Shown here: positions 33,955-41,505 of the stretch, piece by piece | How the letters are laid out: each line of letters opens with the position of its first letter | Position numbering within the stretch: position 1 is the stretch's first letter | Notes under the pieces: model-generated | The model's input: the letters and a program-made list of their open reading frames with translations, nothing else | Database searches by the model: none | Told to the model about the DNA's origin: nothing | Origin: JADJLQ01 sp044227925 | GTDB lineage: Bacteria > Bacteroidota > Bacteroidia > Chitinophagales > Saprospiraceae | Length of the DNA stretch: 64,000 nt | NCBI GenBank assembly: GCA_044227925.1 | Contig: JBGAVW010000001.1 | Span: 124,001-188,000, forward strand | Direction: 5' to 3' | Position numbers and translations under genes: made by a program

Positions 33955-34695
33955 ATGCGAAAGATTGCTTTACTTTTTTCACTGATTGTGATTGCCCTAT
34001 GTGTGGCTAATGTTGGATTAATGGCACAGGATGCTGCTGCAGCTCCTGTTGCACCTGCTTCTACTGGTTTCCAGATGTTGAAAGAAAAATTCATCGAGGG
34101 AGGCTGGGAATGGATGGCTCCGATATTATTTGTTTTGGTTCTTGGTCTGGCTTTCTGTATAGAAAGAGTGATCACCCTTAACGTAGCTACTGTAAATACT
34201 GACAAATTATTGTCTAAAATCGATGATCGTCTTCAATCTAATGATATTGAAGGTGCTATTGAAGTTTGCAAAGCTACTCCAGGACCTGCCGCGTCTACTT
34301 TATTAGAAGGTTTAAGGCATGCTGAAAAAGGCCCGGATGCGGTAGAAAAGGCTATTTCAGCTTACGGTGGAATGCAAATGAGTCTTCTGGAAAGAGGATT
34401 AGTATGGATTTCATTATTCATTGCATTAGCTCCAATGCTCGGGTTCCTTGGAACAGTTGTCGGAATGGTTGCTGCATTCGATAAAATCGAGGCTGCCGGA
34501 GACATCTCTCCTACCATTGTTGCCGGTGGTATCAAAGTGGCGTTATTGACTACAATTTTTGGTTTGATTTCAGCTATCGTATTGCAAATATTTTACAACT
34601 ATATTGTAAGTAAAATTGATACTATTACCCATAAAATGGAAGAGAGCAGCGTGGGATTAGTTGACATTTTGGCCAAAAATAAAATATTTAAGTAA
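33955..34695 (+). CDS. exbB: MotA/TolQ/ExbB proton channel family protein
   Basis: Proton-channel component that, with ExbD, uses the proton motive force to energise outer-membrane transport through TonB. The 246-aa protein has a leader-like hydrophobic N-terminus ending near LMAQ, an Ala/Pro-rich stretch, a first membrane helix (about 57-75), a cytoplasmic domain, and two further helices, with LGFLGTVVGMVAAFDKI near 160-176 and a third near 192-216. The family-typical GTVxGM motif is intact. It starts a four-gene operon with an unknown membrane protein and two ExbD proteins. Confidence 0.93.
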   Translation: MRKIALLFSLIVIALCVANVGLMAQDAAAAPVAPASTGFQMLKEKFIEGGWEWMAPILFVLVLGLAFCIERVITLNVATVNTDKLLSKIDDRLQSNDIEGAIEVCKATPGPAASTLLEGLRHAEKGPDAVEKAISAYGGMQMSLLERGLVWISLFIALAPMLGFLGTVVGMVAAFDKIEAAGDISPTIVAGGIKVALLTTIFGLISAIVLQIFYNYIVSKIDTITHKMEESSVGLVDILAKNKIFK

Positions 34696-34754
34696 AAGCA
34701 ATTTGTTGTTTTTAGAAACAATGCTTTTGTATAACTTTTTAAATATTTTAAAAA

Positions 34755-35234
34755 ATGGTTAATTTATATAAACTTTTATCGACGAAGGGTACCCTGTTTG
34801 CCTTTGCTTTAGGATTGCTTGGTGCTGTAATTTTCTTTATCCCTGTTTTAGGTGGCTTAGATGGATTCAATGCCCTGCCTGATGCCGAGAAAAAAACAAG
34901 CAATATATTCAATCTTGGAATCCAACTGATGTTGGCTGTTTTGGCGATCTCAGTGCTGATTACCATTGTTTGGGCATTAATTCAAATGGTGATGAATCCA
35001 TCTGGGGCTAAAATGGGCTTTATTTGGTTGATAGTGATTGTTGGTTTGTTTGCACTAGGTTATTTTGTACTAAATACTCCTGATAATGATGCTGTACTTG
35101 CTGATTTAAAAACCAATGGAGTAACTGCCGGTCAGAGTAAATTTATTGGTGGCGGAATTTGGTTGATGCTGCTCATGCTGGTAGGCTCACTGGCAATATT
35201 TGTATTTTCTGAGGTTAGAAATCTATTCAAATAA
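34755..35234 (+). CDS. four-helix membrane protein of unknown function in the exbB-exbD operon
   Basis: Not recognised as a named family. The 159-aa protein has four hydrophobic helices at about 12-32, 55-78, 87-106 and 132-152, short loops, and no conserved catalytic residues that I can see. It lies between exbB (59 bp upstream) and exbD (17 bp downstream), so it is probably made with the transducer complex and may be an extra subunit or an assembly factor. No similarity to TonB is visible: it lacks the Pro-rich periplasmic spacer and C-terminal domain. Confidence 0.75.
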   Translation: MVNLYKLLSTKGTLFAFALGLLGAVIFFIPVLGGLDGFNALPDAEKKTSNIFNLGIQLMLAVLAISVLITIVWALIQMVMNPSGAKMGFIWLIVIVGLFALGYFVLNTPDNDAVLADLKTNGVTAGQSKFIGGGIWLMLLMLVGSLAIFVFSEVRNLFK

Positions 35235-35251
35235 ACAATTAAGTAAAAGTC

Positions 35252-35797
35252 ATGGGAAAATCAAGACCATCGCCGGAAATCAATGCCAGCTCTATGGCTG
35301 ATATTGCTTTCTTGCTTTTAATATTCTTTCTTGTTACGACGAATATAGTTGAAGATAAAGGTGTGTTGGTAAGATTACCACAATGGTCTGAAGAGCCACC
35401 TGAAGACTTGACTTTAAATACCAGAAACGTATTCACCGTGCTGGTAAATGGTCAGGATCAATTATTGGTAAGAGGCGAACCGGTAAAAGTGCAGGAATTG
35501 AAGCAGAAAACAAAAGAGTTTATTATGAATCCTGCTCAAAGGCCAGATCTAGCGGAATCTTCAAAGGAAGCCATTATTTCTCTTAAGAATGATCGAGCTA
35601 CTCATTTTAAACAATATCTGACAGTTTATAATGAATTAAAGGCAGCATATAGCGAATTGTGGAACGAACAAGCATCCAAGCGTTTTAGAAAGGAAACAAT
35701 TGATGAATGTACAAAGGAACAGCAATCAGAAATTAAAAAGGATATTCCTTTTGTAATCTCGGAAGCTGAACCTACTGCATTTGGTGACGAGAAATAA
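35252..35797 (+). CDS. biopolymer transporter ExbD/TolR family protein
   Basis: Single-pass inner-membrane protein of the ExbB-ExbD motor. The 181-aa protein has a short basic N-terminus, the conserved SMADIAFLLLIFFLVTT helix (about 14-30) with the proton-carrying Asp17, and a periplasmic domain that starts with the VRLPQW segment. It is longer than typical ExbD (about 140 aa) because of a helical insertion (about 85-150) rich in Lys and Glu. First of two adjacent exbD genes; the second follows by 29 bp. Confidence 0.92.
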   Translation: MGKSRPSPEINASSMADIAFLLLIFFLVTTNIVEDKGVLVRLPQWSEEPPEDLTLNTRNVFTVLVNGQDQLLVRGEPVKVQELKQKTKEFIMNPAQRPDLAESSKEAIISLKNDRATHFKQYLTVYNELKAAYSELWNEQASKRFRKETIDECTKEQQSEIKKDIPFVISEAEPTAFGDEK

Positions 35798-35826
35798 GTT
35801 GTATTTAATTTAAATTAGAGAAAAAC

Positions 35827-36306
35827 ATGGCAAAATTTGCAAAAAAGAGATCAAATACTTCTCCTGCTATATCTACAGCATCTCTACCGGATATTATATT
35901 TATCTTATTATTTTTCTTCATGGTGGTAGTAAAGCTTCGTGAGACTAATATTAAAGTGAAAGCTATTACCCCTGCAGCTACTGAACTCACCAAATTGGAG
36001 AAAAAATCACTGGTAAATACTATGTATATCGGACGGCCACTTACCCAATACCAAAATGTCTATGGTACAAAACCACGATTGCAATTAAATGATAAAATTG
36101 CTGAACTAGCCGAAATACCGATTTTCCTTGAAAGGCATAAAGTAAAAGTACCTGAGGGCCAAAGACAAGGTATTACCACTTCTATGAAAATAGATGGAGA
36201 TGTAACAATGGGTTTTGTAACAGATGTAAAAACTTCGCTTAGAAAAGCAGGGCAGTTAAAATTAAACTATTCTGCTAAAAAACGTACTGAACGAAGTGGA
36301 TTTTAA
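35827..36306 (+). CDS. biopolymer transporter ExbD/TolR family protein
   Basis: Second ExbD paralogue, 159 aa. A basic N-terminus is followed by SLPDIIFILLFFFMVVV (about 19-35), with the key Asp22 in the membrane helix, then a periplasmic domain with ITPAATELTKLEKKS and the C-terminal VTMGFVTDVKTSLRKAG strand-helix. Two different ExbD proteins after one ExbB suggest a heteromeric motor. A strong stem-loop terminator follows. Confidence 0.92.
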   Translation: MAKFAKKRSNTSPAISTASLPDIIFILLFFFMVVVKLRETNIKVKAITPAATELTKLEKKSLVNTMYIGRPLTQYQNVYGTKPRLQLNDKIAELAEIPIFLERHKVKVPEGQRQGITTSMKIDGDVTMGFVTDVKTSLRKAGQLKLNYSAKKRTERSGF

Positions 36307-36329
36307 AAAAAAGTAAAGCACAAATCATA

Positions 36330-36365
36330 AAGAAGGGCTTTTTTCGGAAGGAAAAAGCCCTTCTT
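36330..36365. terminator. bidirectional terminator between exbD and the HIT gene
   Basis: AAGAAGGGCTTTTT pairs with AAAAAGCCCTTCTT over a short loop (TCGGAAGG-like). A-runs and T-runs flank both sides, so it can stop the plus-strand exb operon and the converging greA-hit operon. Confidence 0.85.
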
Positions 36366-36368
36366 GTT

Positions 36369-36773
36369 TTAGTGGGCAGTACCAAATACTTTCCTTATTG
36401 ATTCAGCCAGGTTAAGGAACTCACTTTTTTCTAATTTTAGTTTTGGAGATGCAAAATTCATATCATTCATCTCATTTATAGGGATCAGATGGATATGGGC
36501 ATGAGGTACTTCTAGCCCTATTACAGTAAGGCCAATCCTAGTACATGGTATGATTTTCTTTATTGCTATCGCTACTTTTTTAGAGAAAACTATCATTTTT
36601 GCTAATTCTTCATCCTCTATGTCAAATAAATAGTCTGTTTCCTTTTTAGGTATTACTAAGGTATGGCCTTTAGCAAGTGGATTGATGTCCAGGAAAGCAA
36701 GGAACTGATCGTCTTCTGCAATTTTGTAACAGGGGATCTCTCCAGCCACAATTTTTGAAAAAATACTGGCCAT
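36369..36773 (-). CDS. HIT family protein (nucleotide hydrolase/transferase)
   Basis: Histidine-triad protein of 134 aa, probably hydrolysing AMP-linked nucleotides such as adenosine phosphoramidates. The HAHIH motif lies at residues 91-95 with His93 as the likely nucleophile, and the upstream FLDINPLAKGHTLVIPK segment (about 27-43) is typical of the Hint branch. It lies 10 bp after greA on the same strand, a pairing seen often in Bacteroidota, so the two are co-transcribed. Confidence 0.94.
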   Translation of the reverse strand: MASIFSKIVAGEIPCYKIAEDDQFLAFLDINPLAKGHTLVIPKKETDYLFDIEDEELAKMIVFSKKVAIAIKKIIPCTRIGLTVIGLEVPHAHIHLIPINEMNDMNFASPKLKLEKSEFLNLAESIRKVFGTAH

Positions 36774-36783
36774 ATTACGAAGG

Positions 36784-37254
36784 CTATATTGAAATATTTA
36801 TAATCTCGAATTCTATGGTTCCATTTGGGGTATTAATCCTGGCTACATCACCAATTACCTTACCGCTCAATCCCTGACCAATAGGAGAGCTGATACTTAT
36901 CCTGTTTGTTTTTATGTCAGCTTCTGCTTCGGAGACCAGTCTATAAGACAATTCCTTTCCGGTCTTTTTATTCTTAATCGTCACATTAGATAATATTCCT
37001 ACTTTGGAAATGTCTATTTGAGTTTCGTCAACCAATTTTACATTAGCAAGTTTTTTTTCAAGCTCATTGATTTTAAATTCAAGCATACCCTGCGCGTCTT
37101 TGGCAGCATGGTATTCTGCATTCTCTGAAAGATCGCCTTTTTCACGAGCTTCGGCTATGGCCTTAGCTATATCTCTTCTGCCATTACCTTTTAGCTCATC
37201 CAATTCAGCTTTAGCTTTTTTATAACCTTCCTGAGTCATCAATGTCAGTTCCAT
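36784..37254 (-). CDS. greA: transcription elongation factor GreA
   Basis: Restarts backtracked RNA polymerase by stimulating transcript cleavage. The 156-aa protein has the N-terminal coiled coil with acidic tip (EAREKGDLSENAEYHAAKDA near 35-54) and the C-terminal FKBP-like domain with SPIGQGLSGKVIGD near 127-140. Length is standard. It is followed by the HIT gene and is read away from a 282-bp gap that contains strong inverted repeats. Confidence 0.97.
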   Translation of the reverse strand: MELTLMTQEGYKKAKAELDELKGNGRRDIAKAIAEAREKGDLSENAEYHAAKDAQGMLEFKINELEKKLANVKLVDETQIDISKVGILSNVTIKNKKTGKELSYRLVSEAEADIKTNRISISSPIGQGLSGKVIGDVARINTPNGTIEFEIINISI

Positions 37255-37385
37255 ATGAAAATTTGTTTGATTTTAAGTATATAGAAAATAAACTGAAAAG
37301 CTTATAAGGAATCAGGTATACCAAATGCATACCAGGACGGATAAAAATTACAATATGTAATCAAATAAGCTTTCATATTTAAATA

Positions 37386-37422
37386 CTAAGAACGTTTCCG
37401 GTATGGCCAAAAACGTTCTTAG
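37386..37422. repeat. perfect 12-13 bp inverted repeat in the greA-GH2 gap
   Basis: CTAAGAACGTTT at 37386-37397 and AAACGTTCTTAG at 37411-37422 are exact inverted copies (13 bp with the flanking A/T), separated by 13 bases. Each arm contains the self-palindrome AACGTT, as in LacI-type operators. A wider pair, AAAGCTTAT (37297-37305) and ATAAGCTTT (37365-37373), and a GGTATACC palindrome at 37315-37322 lie in the same gap. It may be an operator pair for the GH2 gene, a hairpin, or both. Confidence 0.6.
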
Positions 37423-37536
37423 TTGGTTTTAATTATTGACGCAAAGTTAAAGTTTTTATCTTACTGATGCAAAACTAATTGATGACGATAATGATGGTAA
37501 AATTTTTACCTTTAGTCTTCTGTTAAATTTACTTTA

Positions 37537-40278
37537 ATGAAAACAGCTATTCATGTATTTATTTCCCTTTATTGTACGGCAGTATTAGTTGCTCAATCTA
37601 TACCTCTGCCAGAGCATCCTCGCCCTGATTTTGAAAGACCACTTTGGCAAAATCTAAACGGAAAATGGGATTTTCAATTTGACAGCAGCGATGTGGGAGT
37701 GAGAGAAGGATGGTATTCCAAATCATGGGATCAATCTCAGATAACGGTGCCCTTTCCCTGGGGATCTGAATTGTCCGGAGTAAAAGATGCAGCCGATATA
37801 GGCTGGTATCAAAGAGGGATCAATGTTTCAAATGATTGGAATGGGAAAAGAGTCTTTATTGTAATTGGAGCCAGTGATTGGGCCACAGAAGCCTGGCTGG
37901 ATGGGCATTATTTGGGCCGGCATCAGGGTGGTTATATGCCTTTCGAATTTGAACTTACGGAATTTATAAAATTTAATACAAATCAAAAGATAACCATAAG
38001 AGCAGATGACAAACGAAGGGATTTTACTTTATACGGCAAGCAAGGGTATGGAAATGCAAGAGGCATATGGCAAACCGTTTATCTTGAAGCCAGAGGCAAA
38101 GAATTTGTAAAGGCAGTAAAATGTATGCCGGATACGGATAGAAAAAAGGTAAGTCTTAAATTAGTATTAGCTCAGGCTAGTGTAAAACCCGTGCCATACC
38201 GGGTAGAGATTACTTCACCTTCAGGCAAAATCACTCAAACTGACACCTTTCCAATTCAGAAAATGGAGCATTCCACGGAAATCAATATTCCAAGTCCAAG
38301 ACTTTGGTCATTGGATGATCCATACCTCTACCAGGTAAAATTGGTATTTGCTGAAGATGAGGTCAATACCTATTTTGGTATGAGAAAGATCTCAGTGGTA
38401 AAATTACCGGGTACGGATATACCTTATATTGGATTGAATAATAAACCGATTTATTTGCAACTGGCCCTGGATCAGTCTTACCACCCAAAGGGTTATTATA
38501 CTTTTCCAAGTGATGATTTTATGAAGCAAGAAATCATAAGATCCAAATCGATAGGATTGAATGGGATTAGAATACATATAAAACCAGAACTACCGAGAAA
38601 ACTGTATTGGGCTGATAAGTTGGGACTCCTAGTGATGGCGGATTTGCCTAATTCATGGGGCGAACCAGAACCACAGATGAAACAGGAAGCAGAGACTACC
38701 CTGAAAGAGTTTATCGAAAGGGATTTCAACCATCCTTCAATATTCTCATGGATAGTGTTTAATGAAACCTGGGGCCTGACTACGAAAGTAAAAGTGAATA
38801 ATAAGAATGAAAGCCATTACCTGCCTGAGACGCAGAGTTGGGTTGCTTCTATGTATTACCTTGCAAAATCTCTGGATGCTTCCAGATTGGTAGAGGATAA
38901 CTCCATTTGTTGTGGCCGAGGCCATACCCAGACAGACATATACAGTTGGCATGAATATTTACCTGGTTGGGAATGGGATAATCATTTAAAAAAAATAGTG
39001 GAGAATAATTTTGAAGGCAGCTCATTCCATTTCGAAGCCGGTTATAAGCAGGGCGGACAACCAAATATAAATTCAGAATGTGGTAATGTATGGGGATATG
39101 AAGGCAGTACTGGAGATGTGGATTGGAGTTATGATTACCATCGCATGATGAATTCGTTCAGGAAATACCCCAAAGTTGCGGGTTGGTTGTATACAGAGCA
39201 TCATGATGTTATAAATGAATGGAATGGATATTGGAGATACGACAGATCCAATAAACACACCGGATTTGAACAGATAGTGCAAGGGATGACCATCAAGGAC
39301 CTGCATTCTAAATATTATCTGACCACTGGTAATGAAATTACAAATACTGTGAATGCCGGTGATGAAATTGCCATACCCTTAACCTTGTCTGTATATGATG
39401 AATCCGACTCCAAATTAATTATTCGATCGGAATTATGGTTTACTGATCAAACCGGAAATCATCAAATGAAGTCCTCAGGTGAATCCACTGTCCTGGTTAA
39501 ACCATGGGACCAAAAGGAACTTTCTCCGATGAAATATAAAATGCCTCAAATTAATGGACTGGCGTTGATTAAATTTTACCTCCTTTCAACATCAGGGGAT
39601 ACCCTTCACAGAAATTTCGTCCATTTTGTAGTTGAAAACGGAGGCCATGTACCCGGAACAGTAATAGAAACATGTAAACCCGATGAGCATTCAAATCAGA
39701 AATGGAGTATTAAATATTGGTCTGTACTAAATGGACTTAAAGTAAACGGTACCGGCAGAGGGTATTTTGAATATAAAATACCTGTTAAAAATAATTGGAA
39801 ACCTGGTGATATAAAAGATTCTTATGTAGTAATGGAACTCTCCGCTAAAGAATTATTTGATAAAGACAAAGATGAAACATTTGTTCAAAATCAAAATTAT
39901 ATGCTGGGATCCAGGGTTTCCCCTTCAAAAAATCCAAATGCGTATCCTATGACAGATGACCAGAAATATTCTTCCCAAGTCAAATTGAGTATCAATAATA
40001 CGGTGGTTAAGCAAATGACACTGGAAGATGATCCGGCCGATCACCAGGGCATTCTTTCCTGGCATGCACAATTAAAAGACCGCAAACTAAGAGAAGCCGG
40101 ATCGTATGGCTATCTGATCAAAGTGCCCATTTCTAAATCGGAAGTAAGTAAAGCTAAGAAACAAGGATTTTTGACATTAAAACTGGAATGTGTAGACGGT
40201 GGAGGAATAGCAGTGTACGGATCAAGATTTGGAAAGTATCCGGTAGATATTAATTGGGTATTAAATATGAAAAAATAA
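37537..40278 (+). CDS. glycoside hydrolase family 2 enzyme, secreted
   Basis: Exported beta-glycosidase (beta-galactosidase or beta-glucuronidase type) of 913 aa. A signal peptide ends near VLVAQ. The jelly-roll sugar-binding domain (about 25-185) begins with PRPDFERPLWQNLNGKW, an Ig-like domain follows, and the TIM barrel (about 290-580) carries the acid/base Glu410 in FNETWG and the nucleophile Glu514 in INSECG. Their spacing (104 residues) is closer to the beta-glucuronidase branch than to LacZ. A C-terminal beta-rich extension of about 300 residues follows. Exact substrate is unknown; no SusC/SusD genes are adjacent. Inverted repeats upstream may be operators. Confidence 0.9.
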   Translation: MKTAIHVFISLYCTAVLVAQSIPLPEHPRPDFERPLWQNLNGKWDFQFDSSDVGVREGWYSKSWDQSQITVPFPWGSELSGVKDAADIGWYQRGINVSNDWNGKRVFIVIGASDWATEAWLDGHYLGRHQGGYMPFEFELTEFIKFNTNQKITIRADDKRRDFTLYGKQGYGNARGIWQTVYLEARGKEFVKAVKCMPDTDRKKVSLKLVLAQASVKPVPYRVEITSPSGKITQTDTFPIQKMEHSTEINIPSPRLWSLDDPYLYQVKLVFAEDEVNTYFGMRKISVVKLPGTDIPYIGLNNKPIYLQLALDQSYHPKGYYTFPSDDFMKQEIIRSKSIGLNGIRIHIKPELPRKLYWADKLGLLVMADLPNSWGEPEPQMKQEAETTLKEFIERDFNHPSIFSWIVFNETWGLTTKVKVNNKNESHYLPETQSWVASMYYLAKSLDASRLVEDNSICCGRGHTQTDIYSWHEYLPGWEWDNHLKKIVENNFEGSSFHFEAGYKQGGQPNINSECGNVWGYEGSTGDVDWSYDYHRMMNSFRKYPKVAGWLYTEHHDVINEWNGYWRYDRSNKHTGFEQIVQGMTIKDLHSKYYLTTGNEITNTVNAGDEIAIPLTLSVYDESDSKLIIRSELWFTDQTGNHQMKSSGESTVLVKPWDQKELSPMKYKMPQINGLALIKFYLLSTSGDTLHRNFVHFVVENGGHVPGTVIETCKPDEHSNQKWSIKYWSVLNGLKVNGTGRGYFEYKIPVKNNWKPGDIKDSYVVMELSAKELFDKDKDETFVQNQNYMLGSRVSPSKNPNAYPMTDDQKYSSQVKLSINNTVVKQMTLEDDPADHQGILSWHAQLKDRKLREAGSYGYLIKVPISKSEVSKAKKQGFLTLKLECVDGGGIAVYGSRFGKYPVDINWVLNMKK

Positions 40279-40281
40279 AAA

Positions 40282-40309
40282 AGGCTTTGAATCAATTGAC
40301 TCAAAGCCT
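40282..40309. terminator. bidirectional terminator between the GH2 and TraR/DksA-like genes
   Basis: AGGCTTTGA (40282-40290) pairs with TCAAAGCCT (40301-40309) over a 10-base loop. An A-run precedes it and a T-rich stretch follows, so it could serve both converging genes. Confidence 0.7.
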
Positions 40310-40348
40310 GCTATTCTATTCTAGAGAACAATAAAATAGTATTATTTA

Positions 40349-41284
40349 CTAATCATCTGCTTCTACGCTTAGATCCAATTCTTCCACAGGTGCATCCAGG
40401 GTATCGTCGCCGTCTTCATCATCAAAATCCCTTGATGATTTGCCTTTGGTCTTTTTAGTAGGACCTTTTTTCAATGTCTTTCCTTCGGCTGCCCTCCTGA
40501 GTACTCTTTCATCAGGGGCCACGGTATTGATATCGGGCACCATGGTAGCTTGTTCAATATGTTTTGCCTCAATACTCTTAGTCGCATGAGGTACGAGCAA
40601 CAGTCTTTTCTTGTCAATGAGATTGCCGGTAATGATGCAGATACCGTATGTCTTATTTTCAATTCTTATCAGGGCATTTTCAAGATTCTGAATAAACTGT
40701 CTTTGACGAATAGCCATATTGTTTAATAATTCTACTTCGGAATGTATGCTACTGTCATCAAACCAATCCGAACCCTGAACATCAGAGTTGTTTTCATTCA
40801 TTTCTACAATTTGCTCTTGCAGGTAATTTAATTCCTTTCGTGCCGCAGTTAGTTTTTCATCAATCAATAACTTGAATTCAGCAAGTTCTGTGTCTGAATA
40901 TCTCGTTTTGCCATTGGTGGGAGGGGGAGTTTCAGTTTTTGTAGTTGATTTTGTCACTGGTTTCTTATTTTCGAGAATTGGTGAAATTTTAGCTTTTACA
41001 GTTGCGATGGTTTTCTGAGTTTCGGGTTTTTTATCAATAGTTGGCTTACTTGTTTTATTAACCTCCGGCTCTTTTGCTGAAGGCTTTTTTGATGCCGTCT
41101 TAGCACTTATCACCTTTTCGGAATTTGGGGCCTTAGTTGTTGGCTTTGCTATGGTCTGGCCTTTTGCTTTGCCAGCCTTTACAACAGGTTTAGCCTTAGA
41201 AGGTGCGACAGGCTTTGGACTATTTTTTTTAGCTTGCGTCGTAGCTTTTTTTTGAACTGGCTTTTTTTTGTCATTCTTAGCCAT
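40349..41284 (-). CDS. TraR/DksA family protein with long basic N-terminus and degenerate zinc finger
   Basis: Probable RNA polymerase secondary-channel factor. The 311-aa protein has a low-complexity Lys/Thr/Pro/Ala-rich N-terminus (about 1-125), a coiled coil (about 130-205, including LIDEKLTAARKELNYLQEQI), and a DksA-like C-terminal fold near 213-240. There the four zinc cysteines of DksA are reduced to one (YGICIITGN...); the other positions are Thr, His and Ala-type residues. An acidic tail ends the protein. The basic domain might bind nucleic acid. A -7 box (TATATTTG, minus strand, 41348-41355) lies upstream. Similar proteins occur across Bacteroidota; their exact role is not known to me. 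Confidence 0.85.
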   Translation of the reverse strand: MAKNDKKKPVQKKATTQAKKNSPKPVAPSKAKPVVKAGKAKGQTIAKPTTKAPNSEKVISAKTASKKPSAKEPEVNKTSKPTIDKKPETQKTIATVKAKISPILENKKPVTKSTTKTETPPPTNGKTRYSDTELAEFKLLIDEKLTAARKELNYLQEQIVEMNENNSDVQGSDWFDDSSIHSEVELLNNMAIRQRQFIQNLENALIRIENKTYGICIITGNLIDKKRLLLVPHATKSIEAKHIEQATMVPDINTVAPDERVLRRAAEGKTLKKGPTKKTKGKSSRDFDDEDGDDTLDAPVEELDLSVEADD

Positions 41285-41347
41285 AAGCGATTGATTTACA
41301 AGTGATAAAAAATTATTTTTTTCTTTATTCCATCAGATTTCAGGCGG

Positions 41348-41375
41348 CAAATATAAGGAATATTTCAGGTCGAAA
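41348..41375 (-). promoter_or_regulatory. promoter for the TraR/DksA-like gene
   Basis: On the minus strand TTTC (41375-41372), 16 bases, then TATATTTG (41355-41348). The -7 box is exact; the -33 has one mismatch. It leaves a leader of about 55 bases. Confidence 0.42.
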
Positions 41376-41505
41376 CATTATTTTTCTGACCGCGGATATT
41401 TAGGATAAATGTAAAAGTACTCAAAGAGATATATAGGTACAATTAGTTGAATTAAAAATGAAGTGGTATTGAACAGGTATTCATTTTAAGGTTAATTTCG
41501 TGCCT

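Noticed and set aside
37537..40278. Polysaccharide utilisation locus around GH2, GH127 or GH116
   Set aside because: No SusC/SusD pair, no hybrid two-component regulator and no clustering of the CAZyme genes.
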